A stretch of DNA of 40,567 bases, taken from the NCBI RefSeq assembly GCF_000382445.1, contig NZ_KB905472.1:1297216-1337782 (forward strand), read 5' to 3'. The DNA is from Phocaeicola massiliensis B84634 = Timone 84634 = DSM 17679 = JCM 13223. Its GTDB lineage: Bacteria; Bacteroidota; Bacteroidia; Bacteroidales; Bacteroidaceae. The position numbers and the translations under genes were made by a program. The notes beneath the pieces were generated by a model, which was not told the DNA's origin, ran no database searches, and saw only the letters and a list, made by a program, of their open reading frames with translations. Shown one piece after another: positions 8,801 through 15,354 of this stretch. Numbering within the stretch: position 1 is the first letter of the stretch; every line of letters starts with the position of its first letter.

Positions 8801-10819
8801 GGCGGCACTGCTGAAATAACTTGTGAAGTCAAGTTCAAACTTGTAATCAGTCGCACTTGCAGAGCCTACAGTGTTCATATCCTCACTAGATAATATCAGT
8901 CCGGTGCTTGCATCAATAATAGTGATGTTACGAATGACACCAAGCACCTCGTTACCGTCAGGATAGCTGACACTACGCAAAGCCACATTGATTTTTATCT
9001 CTGAGCCGAATGCCATAATAGGAGCGGCTTCCTCGAAGTAGATAGACAATGTACTATCCTCACTGGAGCCGCCACCACCTCCATTTTTGGGTATTTTAAG
9101 CACAATATCCTCTATCTGTCCGCCATTCAGGTTGGTGGCTTTGTAGTAAATGTAGTCTTCATCACTTTCTTCATCAAATCCGCCGATAGCTTTCTCCTGC
9201 ATTATGTATGCCCCGCCTGTGGAAAGGGCATCTTTTCCTCCCTCTACCGGTTTGTCGGATGTTTCCACCTTGCTTCCGCCACTGCCGAATGCTACCCACG
9301 GTTTCAGATCATCAGGGCTGATGTCACTCTTATCGCGTGTGAACTGATAAGCAAGCCATACAGGTGCGCCATTTTTATCACTTTCCGCAGTCTTGAATGT
9401 AAGGACGATACCGCTTTTCAAATAAGAGAACCCGCTTTCTTTCTCAAGGTCAACAACAGCTTTTATGGCTGTTCCCAAAGTATATTCTCCATCTCCGCAA
9501 AGGTCGTTCACGTTGATGGTGTTGCCTACGTTTCCACCACCGGAAGTCCCGAAATCCGTCCAGTTGCTTTCTTTACTCCAATCAGAGGTATTTGTCCATT
9601 GTTTTGAAACCCATCCGGCTTCTGTAAGGAATATCAAGACAACACCCGGAATCTGCAAAGCAGAAGCATATTCAGAAGTCGCACACCTGTCAAGTGCTAC
9701 GGAAAATGTTATCTCCCTATCTGAAAGGTCAAACAGATGGTTGACATTCACAACGCTACGCGATACGACTTGTTTATTGAGTGAAAGTATTGCCTTCTTG
9801 TTTTCTTCGACCTGCTTCATATCTTCCTGTAACTTCGCACCTTCATCACCGGGGAATGCAGTAGAGCTTGTATGTCCGAGAGCAAGGTCGGAGCCAATTG
9901 AAGTCAGTTGCTTACCGCTCCAACGATAACTTTTTCCATCTTCTTCACATAGAAAGACTTTGCCGGAAGAGGGTATTCGCCCGTTTGTACTTGCCGTACC
10001 GAAAACATCTGCATTCAACCAGTTGTTATAATAAGTAGCAGCCTCGGATTCTCCGATTGTCGGAACGTATGCAAGCACAAAGCAACCATGTTCCTTATCA
10101 TATACAACTTTACAGCCCTCATCGTTGGAATTTTTGTCTATGGATTCATTTTTTACAGTAATGCCTACGGAAATGCCATAAAAATCTACCACGTCATCAA
10201 TGTATCCGGGCAAGTGTCGGCTCGGTACTTTCCCTTGTTCGTCAAGAGGGGCGATTCCTCCGTTTTCACCTTTTGAATCTTTGAAAGAGTTCAGTTGGCT
10301 TCCAACTTCATTCGCCTTGTTGTTTGCCTTGTTTGCGGTATCCTTGGTTGTGTTTACTTGGTCTTGCAACGAGTTGACGCTATCACCAAGCGTGGTGAGG
10401 TTGGTGTCTTGCGCTTTGTTGCGGGCCTCTATATCCGTAATGTCGTCCTGCAGTTTGGTTATATCCTCTTGCAGTTTTTCTACGGCTTCGTTATACTGAC
10501 CGCTGTCTATGGTCGGGTTTCCTCCACTCTGTCCGGTCGGAACCCATTCTCCGCCATCGCCCACATATATGGGAGCCGGTAAGGAAACACCCACAAGTGC
10601 CCACCATCCGTCATGTGGTAAAGGATAAGCCGCTTTCAGTTTTTCGATGGTTGTGAACAGTCCTTTGCTCACCCCCTTGATATTTTTTGCCTCAAGCCAG
10701 CCGTCCACCATTACGTTTCCTTTCAAGTGGGTCTTTCCCTGAACGGTCGCGTCACCACCTATCGCTGTATTGCGACCAACGGAGACATCACCGTCTATAT
10801 GTTTTGATTCGTAACTCAT
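2882..10819 (-). CDS. Giant tail fibre with DGR-diversified C-terminal lectin-like tip
   Basis: A 2645-residue fibre, probably the receptor-binding protein. The N-terminus (residues 1-50) has repeats of the form VGRNTAIGGDATVQGKTHLKG, typical of a virion-attachment beta-helix. Residues about 110-185 are a heptad-rich coiled coil, followed by a HLPGYIDDVVDFYG segment that I recall from Bacteroides phage fibres. The middle is mostly beta-rich domains. At about 1870-2030 there are leucine-rich repeat-like units (FLTTLDIRNTEIITVNC). The last 250 or so residues look like a C-type-lectin/formylglycine-enzyme-like fold ending in the VR (residues 2599-2635). Tyr, Phe, Asp and Cys there replace the Asn of the TR. 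The start overlaps the stop of the upstream adaptor gene (ATGA), suggesting translational coupling. A strong terminator follows. Confidence 0.9.
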   Translation of the reverse strand: MSYESKHIDGDVSVGRNTAIGGDATVQGKTHLKGNVMVDGWLEAKNIKGVSKGLFTTIEKLKAAYPLPHDGWWALVGVSLPAPIYVGDGGEWVPTGQSGGNPTIDSGQYNEAVEKLQEDITKLQDDITDIEARNKAQDTNLTTLGDSVNSLQDQVNTTKDTANKANNKANEVGSQLNSFKDSKGENGGIAPLDEQGKVPSRHLPGYIDDVVDFYGISVGITVKNESIDKNSNDEGCKVVYDKEHGCFVLAYVPTIGESEAATYYNNWLNADVFGTASTNGRIPSSGKVFLCEEDGKSYRWSGKQLTSIGSDLALGHTSSTAFPGDEGAKLQEDMKQVEENKKAILSLNKQVVSRSVVNVNHLFDLSDREITFSVALDRCATSEYASALQIPGVVLIFLTEAGWVSKQWTNTSDWSKESNWTDFGTSGGGNVGNTINVNDLCGDGEYTLGTAIKAVVDLEKESGFSYLKSGIVLTFKTAESDKNGAPVWLAYQFTRDKSDISPDDLKPWVAFGSGGSKVETSDKPVEGGKDALSTGGAYIMQEKAIGGFDEESDEDYIYYKATNLNGGQIEDIVLKIPKNGGGGGSSEDSTLSIYFEEAAPIMAFGSEIKINVALRSVSYPDGNEVLGVIRNITIIDASTGLILSSEDMNTVGSASATDYKFELDFTSYFSSAASKSFFVQATDSDGNTKKKAITIMAVDITVEQPMALNYTSDTILVAGGPAKNIGQFYKFPNNTSSILAVVEMFYNGEWKKLGEATVSDSYTKGISVNPTNVFGGGERLSHGAYPVRIYGTEKKSGVKGNTIYSAIMCVDENSNTPIVAIRFNDKNNGTLRLYDNLTVEVAAYTSGKTETHVDVFYSEEKVTAVEAMIAETVTVNKQISGYSTDGSQSITVHAESGGVSTNEIKVTIKGSAIDIAIKDGALFGYDFSTRSNSESDHTITHNGVTMDVRGANWSSNGFVDFLKERSLRIAENVTAEILDYHPFGNASVETTSGCAIQFAFATKNIKEADSKLIECYDPDSGAGFYVCGNKAAIYCKTGQPALVERSFRQGEKITMAVVVEPSTIYVSRGGSNYSCIKLYLNGEEVGCIGYISNSGAILNSKTITFDGTEGDLYLYYVLAYNSHYEWAQAFRNYLCKLTDTSAMIQEYEAENVLDTQNRPTIEALSAKGIPYYVVVSDQQTFDTFDSDIDTSKKFKCTLFYYHPTMPWRSFKAINVQWRRQGTTSAKRPIKNDRFYLQKNDGWEVTPIYPDYDSEDAQISYKLMKIGYVRVGEDSIPVKIITVKVDYSDSSNANDCGVCGLMNATFRALGSNYLTPAQRSFDGTWAKSDISLKGLEMNHSTANHPIAAFRATQESLTDAWFHAKGNWKEDKGEQVALGFKDTPGYNKGCVNYGDFVEYFGQNGESLDQIETRFKNDITTDKEKLYLLSLYCGQDYRFMSYERGEWTRQAGEMKQENGKWKITGKVLNPVSGYELLTYDGMNWWQGVGSVEDMMEPTTAESSWVTKLKLGQDTYPMWTRYFECMIDDDQLQIDLAMGRKVPYDLYQVLKFCDSCDYAKEELAGKWQEIWKTQMWKYINPYSLVSYYLFTDYLAAVDQQAKNMQPMFFLEDGCSVKDGVYSGANGMEARRMYLNKVYDCDTCNGKDNDGGQTIDPEVDPGDLTNSAYAGRGSVLWNDIRGQQTMDVDQNANTITLPAIADTMRSLPDTLGIGAGPFSPKGADYYFVKQIMKKWPKVVSSYDGERKYIKYTGYNDLYFYALQGLGLTSLPAFIEQRWRIRDGYYRCGDFKAESGYIGGRIGAKEGAVIRFKAAKSGYFGIGNDSGNITQGIFLKAGESGTFTDFQHGENIMLYIYQADRMSMIDLSEVSIDPQFGNTLSKMSLLQELYLGSENHKEWKMSPGNTGFLTNLDLGDMPFLTTLDIRNTEIITVNCSKCPRMESVHADNTSLSAITFAETSPISTLALPGTITELVLNNLPNLTYPGGLSLGGVSKVTKIFVNECPYIETMTLLEQVVNASELKTVRIPNVNATASVEMLRSIKNGGAIGLDANGNAYDEKGQCSGITGRWILVELIEQNEIEELVRYFPQLELHNSQFSIVKISDTVDNDSCEKYSNPENKTGADYGNTYIPSGHTLAIKKGCHAYKCSFNTKKNQMEGVQLSDTDFNYLKNGSSFDITDTAGEGFDIFWHAPHHWYKGVNDYKNQVKYFFPSITETEPLSTALHSRKSLLSELLYMENTGVYAIDAVVGEVIGEDVITTASNTNSYKMDVRGMKQVRWPGLNHARLGGVFTDENNRVLSTFIMSVSHTYFDFNIGDYVFCDIPNGAKWFYFTSFRDIGDIECLVVDSSSIEAIEPEWTEHTVGDNDSLVGVYPITVDGLKMPRSLSGDIRSKKGNGTSVTSNEWKYDSEGNPIEMPIGGLNYTAKDFQNICRLRGVGYQLQDYEQHKEISNLWWALSGTTNEQSVVGNGGHDSILNKLDSIGMADSNNTGNTLNSILGLKHYVGCDSEWMDYIAFNVPSYEAFYKAKCTENDSSYPIDYTAHIYDPVNKTERTVKTVDASNGNCVVRIVHGAKCDVLPSRVHKGDTSMYVTHYAAGFWISGSRGRCVLRSGYDSYAFSGLAYAYAYNASSYSYSNCGARLAFRGKFVIIE
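2915..3024 (-). repeat. DGR variable repeat (VR)
   Basis: A 110-bp copy of TR at the 3' end of the fibre gene, covering residues 2599-2635. Its 11 differences from TR change ten residues: seven Asn positions (to Tyr, Asp or Phe), one Thr to Ser and one Tyr to Cys among them. Identity to TR ends at the GC-rich GGGGCGCGTCTG, the likely initiation-of-homing end. Three bases beyond it lies the perfect 10-bp palindrome TTCCGCGGAA (2902-2911), a possible target-recognition element. Confidence 0.96.
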
Positions 10820-11454
10820 ATTAATACAGATTTAGCCAATTCGTTCAATGCGGCACTTTTTTCCGTATCGCCGAATGTCGTTAATACTAATGCAGCTATG
10901 GTATATATCACAGCATCATAACATTTCTCACAGATTTCTACCGCGCCATATTTGTCTATTTTCGGGTAAGGCAGATATACAGCACGGCTCACTTTCGCTT
11001 CTGTCGTTTTGCATGAATAAAATTCCATCACTCTTCCTTCCGGTCGTATGGATATGGCGCATACAGGCCGTTGACACGTTCCTCTTATGCCTTTAAATCG
11101 GGAAGACTGTTTTTCATATTCAGGGTCATCGGTGTTTATGGGATTAAATACCGCACGCTCCCAATCGTTCATTTGAAAAACGACAAAACGCATGAAATCT
11201 TCCGGCAGTAATATCCATCCGCTTTCATGCTCTTTCCAATATATGGCATCACCGAAGTTGTGTCCGCCGTCAAGCAAATAGGACGGTGCAGAGCTGTGCA
11301 CACGCTTTACTGCTTCCAAAATCTTTGATGCAATGATGTCGTCAAGTGCAAGAGTGTCCACATCGCCTATAATCTTCAACGTATCGCTGTTCATGTTTTG
11401 GTCCAGGGCGGTGCGTACATCCTCCTGTATTTTGTTTTTCTGATATACAGCCAT
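10816..11454 (-). CDS. Head-tail adaptor-like protein
   Basis: A 212-residue protein between a small head gene and the fibre, starting MAVYQKNKIQEDVRTALDQN. It has an alpha-helical N-terminal half, a conserved-looking LPEDFMRFVVFQMNDWERAV block and a C-terminal helical stretch. Position and size fit a podophage head-completion or adaptor protein that sits below the portal, but no diagnostic motif is visible, so the call rests mostly on context. The stop codon overlaps the fibre start by 4 bp (ATGA), which suggests coupled translation. It is probably transcribed with the fibre from upstream of the capsid genes. Confidence 0.55.
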   Translation of the reverse strand: MAVYQKNKIQEDVRTALDQNMNSDTLKIIGDVDTLALDDIIASKILEAVKRVHSSAPSYLLDGGHNFGDAIYWKEHESGWILLPEDFMRFVVFQMNDWERAVFNPINTDDPEYEKQSSRFKGIRGTCQRPVCAISIRPEGRVMEFYSCKTTEAKVSRAVYLPYPKIDKYGAVEICEKCYDAVIYTIAALVLTTFGDTEKSAALNELAKSVLI

Positions 11455-11466
11455 AAGTTCTTATCT

Positions 11467-11970
11467 TTATTCCAGACCTTCAAACTCAATTCCGTTTGCT
11501 GCTGCCTGCTCCATGATTGCCTTGGTCGAGCGCATGGAAGTGCGGCTGATACCGAAAGTGTCTGCAAGGTAATCTTTTGCACTTGCAATGTCGCTTACTT
11601 TGACTTTGCGAGATGTCGTATTGTTATCCCCTGCGTCTTCTTGCGGCATTTCGTCCTGTCTGCCGGTTTCGTTGTCAGGCGTGTCTTCACCATTGTGCGT
11701 ACTTTCGGCATGAAGTTTTTCAGATGAACCGTTTTTAGACGCTTTTCCGGCTGTTTCTACTGTCTCGGATTGCCCGTGTACAGAATGAAGTTTGAACAGT
11801 TTACCAAACTTGTAATGGTTCTCTACAGACTTCTGTATGTCCTCGTTGTCGGTAGTGAATACACTGCTTCCGTTTGACAATGGAACGAATGCGATATGCA
11901 GGTTCTTCTTGCTCGGAAGTACCACATTAATACTGATATTGGTATTCGCCTTGTAGGTTTTCGTAATCAT
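11467..11970 (-). CDS. Small head-associated protein with C-terminal HeH/SAP-like segment
   Basis: About 167 residues from ATG at 11970 (MITKTYKANTN). The reading frame stays open upstream to a GTG at 12000, but that codon lies inside the terminator hairpin, so the ATG is preferred. The N-terminal 75 residues are beta-rich, the middle is a hydrophilic acidic linker (DNETGRQDEMPQEDAGDNN), and the C-terminus (VSDIASAKDYLADTFGISR and onward) looks like a short helix-extension-helix unit found in several Bacteroides phage head proteins. It lies between the major capsid and adaptor genes, so a head-decoration or connector role is likely but unproven. Confidence 0.5.
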   Translation of the reverse strand: MITKTYKANTNISINVVLPSKKNLHIAFVPLSNGSSVFTTDNEDIQKSVENHYKFGKLFKLHSVHGQSETVETAGKASKNGSSEKLHAESTHNGEDTPDNETGRQDEMPQEDAGDNNTTSRKVKVSDIASAKDYLADTFGISRTSMRSTKAIMEQAAANGIEFEGLE

Positions 11971-11982
11971 ATTCTTAAAAGT

Positions 11983-12014
11983 AAAAAGGGGACGGGACAC
12001 CTTATCCCATCCCC
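11983..12014 (-). terminator. Terminator/attenuator after the capsid gene
   Basis: On the minus strand GGGGATGGGA (12014-12005) pairs with TCCCGTCCCC (11997-11988) over 10 bp with one G-T pair and a 7-nt loop. It is followed by TTTTT (11987-11983). It sits 31 bp after the capsid stop and would reduce read-through into the lower-copy head and fibre genes. Confidence 0.8.
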
Positions 12015-12044
12015 GGTAATTAATAATTCTTTATGAACTCTTTA

Positions 12045-13487
12045 TTATGCCGCATTTAAATCTTGGGCGGGTGCTTTAGCCAGTCTCATACGTGCATGTG
12101 CCTTTGCATAGCGCAGATACAGGCAGCTCACCTCTTGGATAACTACCGCATCGGTACGGCGGATACCGGCCTTTTGCAAGTCGAGTACGTTACGTGCCCA
12201 AGACACATGTGTTTTTTTGGAAAGATATTCCGGATCCATTGCAAAGCCGCAATCACTCATTCCGTTTACATCGAACAGTTCATGATGTATGGTCAATACT
12301 TCTCCGAAATCAGTATCCCAAGATTTGAATTTCAAGTTCCATACCTCCACGGTATCTTTCAAGCGGAATTTTTCGCTCTTTATCTTGGAGAATGCAGAGA
12401 GCATATCACTTCCACAGAATAAAATCTTACGCTTGTTACCGATGCCGGTACCAACAAAAAGGTCTTTGGTAATATCCACAAGGTTTTCATCGGTAATTAT
12501 GGCACATTTCTTGTCAGTATCCCATTCGCCCACCTCGATGTCCTTTCCGGCCATCCACCAGATACCACCTGTAAACCAAGTGTTCATGCCATCCTTTGCA
12601 ATGTGCTTGATAACCTGCTTCACACCGAACAGATAAGTATTTTCCATTGCGAGGCGCATATCATATACACCGTCTTCTTCAATGTCTGAGAAATTCCAGT
12701 TCACTTCTTTGGCGGCAATCTTGTCAAAAGTTGATTGCTCTACCTGAATCATGAAGTTCTGACAATACTGGGTTTCAGGCATAGGGATATTATTGAATCG
12801 TCCTGTCTGAACATCCAATTCCCCACATGCTTTTCCCATGCGTACAAGCGTTGTTCCTTGTGGAATTTCCGGAACAAGAATCGGCTGTTTGCTTGAATCA
12901 TCCATTTTGCCATTTACGGCATACACTGTAGGAAGATTTGTTGAGCTGTCCTTTCCGCACACACAAAGCACGAGGTCCGGAACGTTGCTGTCATCTTCCG
13001 TATATTTCGTTCCGTCCGGTTTGGTGATGGCACTGACACCGACTACCCTAATGGTATCATCCAACGTGAACATATTCAAATCATCTACCGGCAACGACAC
13101 GCTCGCACCGCTGAGCATAGCTTCCAGCTTTTTGTTGGTACTGCATTTGATTTCACGTGTACCCACGCTGTAATACTTCACTTCAAATGAATTGGTGGAG
13201 CTTGATTTTGCATAACGGCTGATTTGGTCAATTGGAGTAGCCATCGGACGGATTTTCACGATGCGTTTGTCCACATCACTCAAATAGAAATTTGGGTCAC
13301 CGGTTTCACGCCCTCCTGTTTCAGTGGAAATACCGTCTGTTCCACCCGTACCGTCCGCACCGGCTGTTGTTTTACCCGCATCAGGCAGGTTCGATGCTTC
13401 TGCCATCATGACACCGCTTGATGCACCCGTCACAAACGCCAATATCATCAGCGTAATGCGACAAAAGAAACTCATTGTTTTCTTCAT
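12045..13487 (-). CDS. Major capsid protein with signal-peptide-like N-terminus
   Basis: A 480-residue protein placed directly after a scaffold-like gene and followed by a strong terminator, as expected for a major capsid protein. The body starts with the PMATPIDQISRYAKSSSTNS segment that I associate with SU10/DUF5309-type HK97-fold capsid proteins, and ends in a helical segment with SWARNVLDLQKAGIRRTDAV. Residues 1-31 are odd: a basic start (MKKT), a hydrophobic stretch (about 7-25) and small residues, resembling a Sec signal peptide. They are followed by a Gly/Thr-rich linker to about residue 60. An internal start at M27/M28 (13409 or 13406) would remove this, but the gene spacing (41 bp after the scaffold stop) favours 13487. 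Whether the segment is removed during maturation is unknown. Confidence 0.8.
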   Translation of the reverse strand: MKKTMSFFCRITLMILAFVTGASSGVMMAEASNLPDAGKTTAGADGTGGTDGISTETGGRETGDPNFYLSDVDKRIVKIRPMATPIDQISRYAKSSSTNSFEVKYYSVGTREIKCSTNKKLEAMLSGASVSLPVDDLNMFTLDDTIRVVGVSAITKPDGTKYTEDDSNVPDLVLCVCGKDSSTNLPTVYAVNGKMDDSSKQPILVPEIPQGTTLVRMGKACGELDVQTGRFNNIPMPETQYCQNFMIQVEQSTFDKIAAKEVNWNFSDIEEDGVYDMRLAMENTYLFGVKQVIKHIAKDGMNTWFTGGIWWMAGKDIEVGEWDTDKKCAIITDENLVDITKDLFVGTGIGNKRKILFCGSDMLSAFSKIKSEKFRLKDTVEVWNLKFKSWDTDFGEVLTIHHELFDVNGMSDCGFAMDPEYLSKKTHVSWARNVLDLQKAGIRRTDAVVIQEVSCLYLRYAKAHARMRLAKAPAQDLNAA

Positions 13488-13528
13488 TGCTCGAAATTTT
13501 AAAAGTTAAAAATGTAATTGGTTTATAT

Positions 13529-14320
13529 TTATCTGTTTATCGCCTTGCGTTTTTCACCGCCACGCTCCCAAATGTTCTGTGTACCATCATAACGCCCGAT
13601 TGCACCGAGGTCAGGCATCTGTCGTGAACCGCCACTGCCGCCACCGTTTTTACCGGCAAGGTCGGCTGTACCATCATTTTTGCCTGCTTTGCGTAGTTTT
13701 TCTTCAATCTTGCTGTTGCGCCCCTTTACTTCACCCTCGTGTCCGGCAGCTTCCACATCGCTGTCGTGCCTGATTGCTTTTATGGCCATTTCTATACTTT
13801 CACGTGTAAACTTACCCATGATTCCGTCACGTACAATGCCTACAAGAAAATCCATTGCGCTGTCGATGTCCTCATCCGGCAGTCCTTCTTCCTGTTGCAT
13901 GGTTTCAAGGGTGATCAGGGTTTCGTCGAGGTTCTTCTGATACTCTCCCTCGTACTCTTTCTCTTGGGCGATTCGTTCCGCAAATTCCTTGTTGGCGGCT
14001 GCAAGTGCCTCCTGCTTTTCGGGGTCTTCAAGTGCAGCCTTGAAATCATCCCCGAATTTGCGCACCATACCGATGATAGGGTCTTCGCCTTTTCTCCAGT
14101 CAGTAAGGAAAGCGGCACTTTGCGGGTTGCTTGCAAACAGGTCGGACAGCGCTTTTTCACGTTCCTTGTAACCGGACAATTCCTTGTCGTAACCATCGTA
14201 ATCGTCATTGATTTGACCGAATAACGCTTCATCATCGGCAAATTCTCTGTCCGGATACTTTGCTTTCAATCGCTCTGTGTATCGCTCGCGATTGCTCTTA
14301 ACTTCCGTATTATTAGGCAT
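13529..14320 (-). CDS. Capsid scaffold-like protein
   Basis: A 263-residue highly charged, helix-rich protein immediately upstream of the major capsid gene. It contains a long coiled-coil-prone stretch (residues about 95-150, rich in E, K, Q), a central helix (IDSAMDFLVGIVRDGIMGKF), and a Gly-rich, basic C-terminus (GGGSGGSRQ then RGGEKRKA). This matches phage scaffolding proteins, which assemble the procapsid and bind the capsid shell through a basic helix-turn-helix end. The role comes from composition and gene order; no catalytic protease motif is visible. It is first in the minus-strand head operon and follows a divergent promoter region. Confidence 0.7.
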   Translation of the reverse strand: MPNNTEVKSNRERYTERLKAKYPDREFADDEALFGQINDDYDGYDKELSGYKEREKALSDLFASNPQSAAFLTDWRKGEDPIIGMVRKFGDDFKAALEDPEKQEALAAANKEFAERIAQEKEYEGEYQKNLDETLITLETMQQEEGLPDEDIDSAMDFLVGIVRDGIMGKFTRESIEMAIKAIRHDSDVEAAGHEGEVKGRNSKIEEKLRKAGKNDGTADLAGKNGGGSGGSRQMPDLGAIGRYDGTQNIWERGGEKRKAINR

Positions 14321-14357
14321 AATTCAAAAATTTAATTTATAGTCAGATTCTACAAGA

Positions 14358-14365
14358 CAAAAATA
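14358..14365 (-). promoter_or_regulatory. -7 element of the head-gene operon
   Basis: TATTTTTG on the minus strand fits TAnnTTTG exactly and lies 38 bp upstream of the scaffold-like gene's ATG. A clear -33 box is not seen. It is divergent from the plus-strand promoter at 14389-14420. Confidence 0.4.
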
Positions 14366-14388
14366 GGCAGGGAAAGCAGGATGTCATG

Positions 14389-14420
14389 TTTATCTTTTTA
14401 CGCTTCTATTGGTAACTTTG
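14389..14420 (+). promoter_or_regulatory. Promoter of the terminase operon
   Basis: TTTA at 14389-14392, a 20-bp spacer, then TAACTTTG at 14413-14420 match the Bacteroides -33/-7 layout. Transcription would begin near 14427, which excludes the upstream ATG at 14381 as a start for the next gene. Confidence 0.55.
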
Positions 14421-14440
14421 GTACTATAACGGGAAGAAAA

Positions 14441-14875
14441 ATGAAGCATAAAGGAGCAGTTATGGAATACTCTATGGAGCGTATGAACGACTTGATGAGA
14501 GCATACGATGAATACATTTCATCGTGTGATTATATCCGTATGCCTGAAGTGTATAAAGTAATTGTAAACATGCCGTCCCGGAGGTTTTGGGTCAGCGATA
14601 TTCGTGCAGCATTGGTCGTTTCCGTCATGATGAGTGGTGAGAACGATTTAAGCGGTATGCGGCCGTTGAAGAAAGAAATGTATGAGGAAATTCATACAAG
14701 GGTTGTCGCTCTCAAATCAGAATACCCGGAACTTACCATTTCTGAGCTGTGTGCTAAAGTGATTGCTCAACCCGCACCGAAATTCTATCTCACACCGGGT
14801 AGTGCCAAGATGATGATATGCAAGGCTAAAAAACGATGGATGCAAGAAAAGTTGAGAAGATTACGGCTCTCCTAA
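14441..14875 (+). CDS. Conserved phage protein, candidate small terminase
   Basis: About 144 residues from ATG 14441, or 137 from ATG 14462; the latter has AAGGAG five bases upstream. A start at 14381 is unlikely because it precedes the predicted promoter. The protein is helical and basic. Blocks such as YIRMPEVYKVIVNMPSRRFW, LSGMRPLKKEMYEEI and AQPAPKFYLTPGSAKMMICK I recall as strongly conserved in Bacteroides phage and mobile-element proteins of unknown function. It is the first gene of the operon that includes the large terminase, so small-terminase or DNA-binding function is plausible. Its end overlaps the rhomboid-like gene by 40 bp. The gene at 37993 is a rival small-terminase candidate. 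Confidence 0.6.
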   Translation: MKHKGAVMEYSMERMNDLMRAYDEYISSCDYIRMPEVYKVIVNMPSRRFWVSDIRAALVVSVMMSGENDLSGMRPLKKEMYEEIHTRVVALKSEYPELTISELCAKVIAQPAPKFYLTPGSAKMMICKAKKRWMQEKLRRLRLS

Positions 14876-15354
14876 TTTCTGCCATGATTGTGTGTTTGTC
14901 ATTTTCAGGAGAATGGGATTGGCAAACTGTCGGCATTTACGCTGGAAGTAATATGCCAGGACGCTTGCTGTATCCGTTTTTCCATACGAATATGTTTCAT
15001 GCCTTGCTCAATTCATGGTGTTTATTATCGATTATTTTCATTTACGATATTGGGATAGGAAGATTGCTGTCAGCCTATATGATTGCCGTTACAGTTCCAG
15101 TTGATACCCTTGGATATTTCACGACAATGGATTCGCCAACGGTAGGATTGTCCGGATTAGTTTTCGCCCTGTTTGGTTCAATATCGTTTGAGGTATTACG
15201 TAAACGGTATTATCAGTTATGGATGCTGTTTTACCTTGTGGCAGGCTTCCTGTTTCCGGGCATAAATGCCGTATTGCATCTTTGGTGTTATGTATTGGGA
15301 CTCATCATGGCTCTGCTAAACAAGCCTGTTAAAATCATGCACCATGAAAGATAA
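14836..15354 (+). CDS. Rhomboid-like intramembrane serine protease
   Basis: A 172-residue, mostly hydrophobic protein with about five to six membrane segments. Rhomboid hallmarks are present: HxxxN in an early helix (H55-ALL-N59, in TNMFHALLNSW), the catalytic GxSG (GLSG, S106), and a histidine in a late helix (H148, in NAVLHLW) for the Ser-His dyad. The usual AHxxGxxxG around the histidine is degenerate (HLWCYVLG), so activity is uncertain. Rhomboids cleave transmembrane helices within the host inner membrane. The gene lies between the candidate small and the large terminase, overlapping both (40 bp and 11 bp), which is an unexpected place for a membrane protease. An alternative start at 14884 would shorten the N-terminus by 16 residues. 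Confidence 0.8.
   Translation: MDARKVEKITALLISAMIVCLSFSGEWDWQTVGIYAGSNMPGRLLYPFFHTNMFHALLNSWCLLSIIFIYDIGIGRLLSAYMIAVTVPVDTLGYFTTMDSPTVGLSGLVFALFGSISFEVLRKRYYQLWMLFYLVAGFLFPGINAVLHLWCYVLGLIMALLNKPVKIMHHER

Noticed and set aside
14381..14440. Upstream ATG at 14381 as start of the first terminase-operon gene
   Set aside because: It lies before the predicted -7 element at 14413-14420, so it would not be transcribed from that promoter. Downstream starts at 14441 or 14462 have better context.
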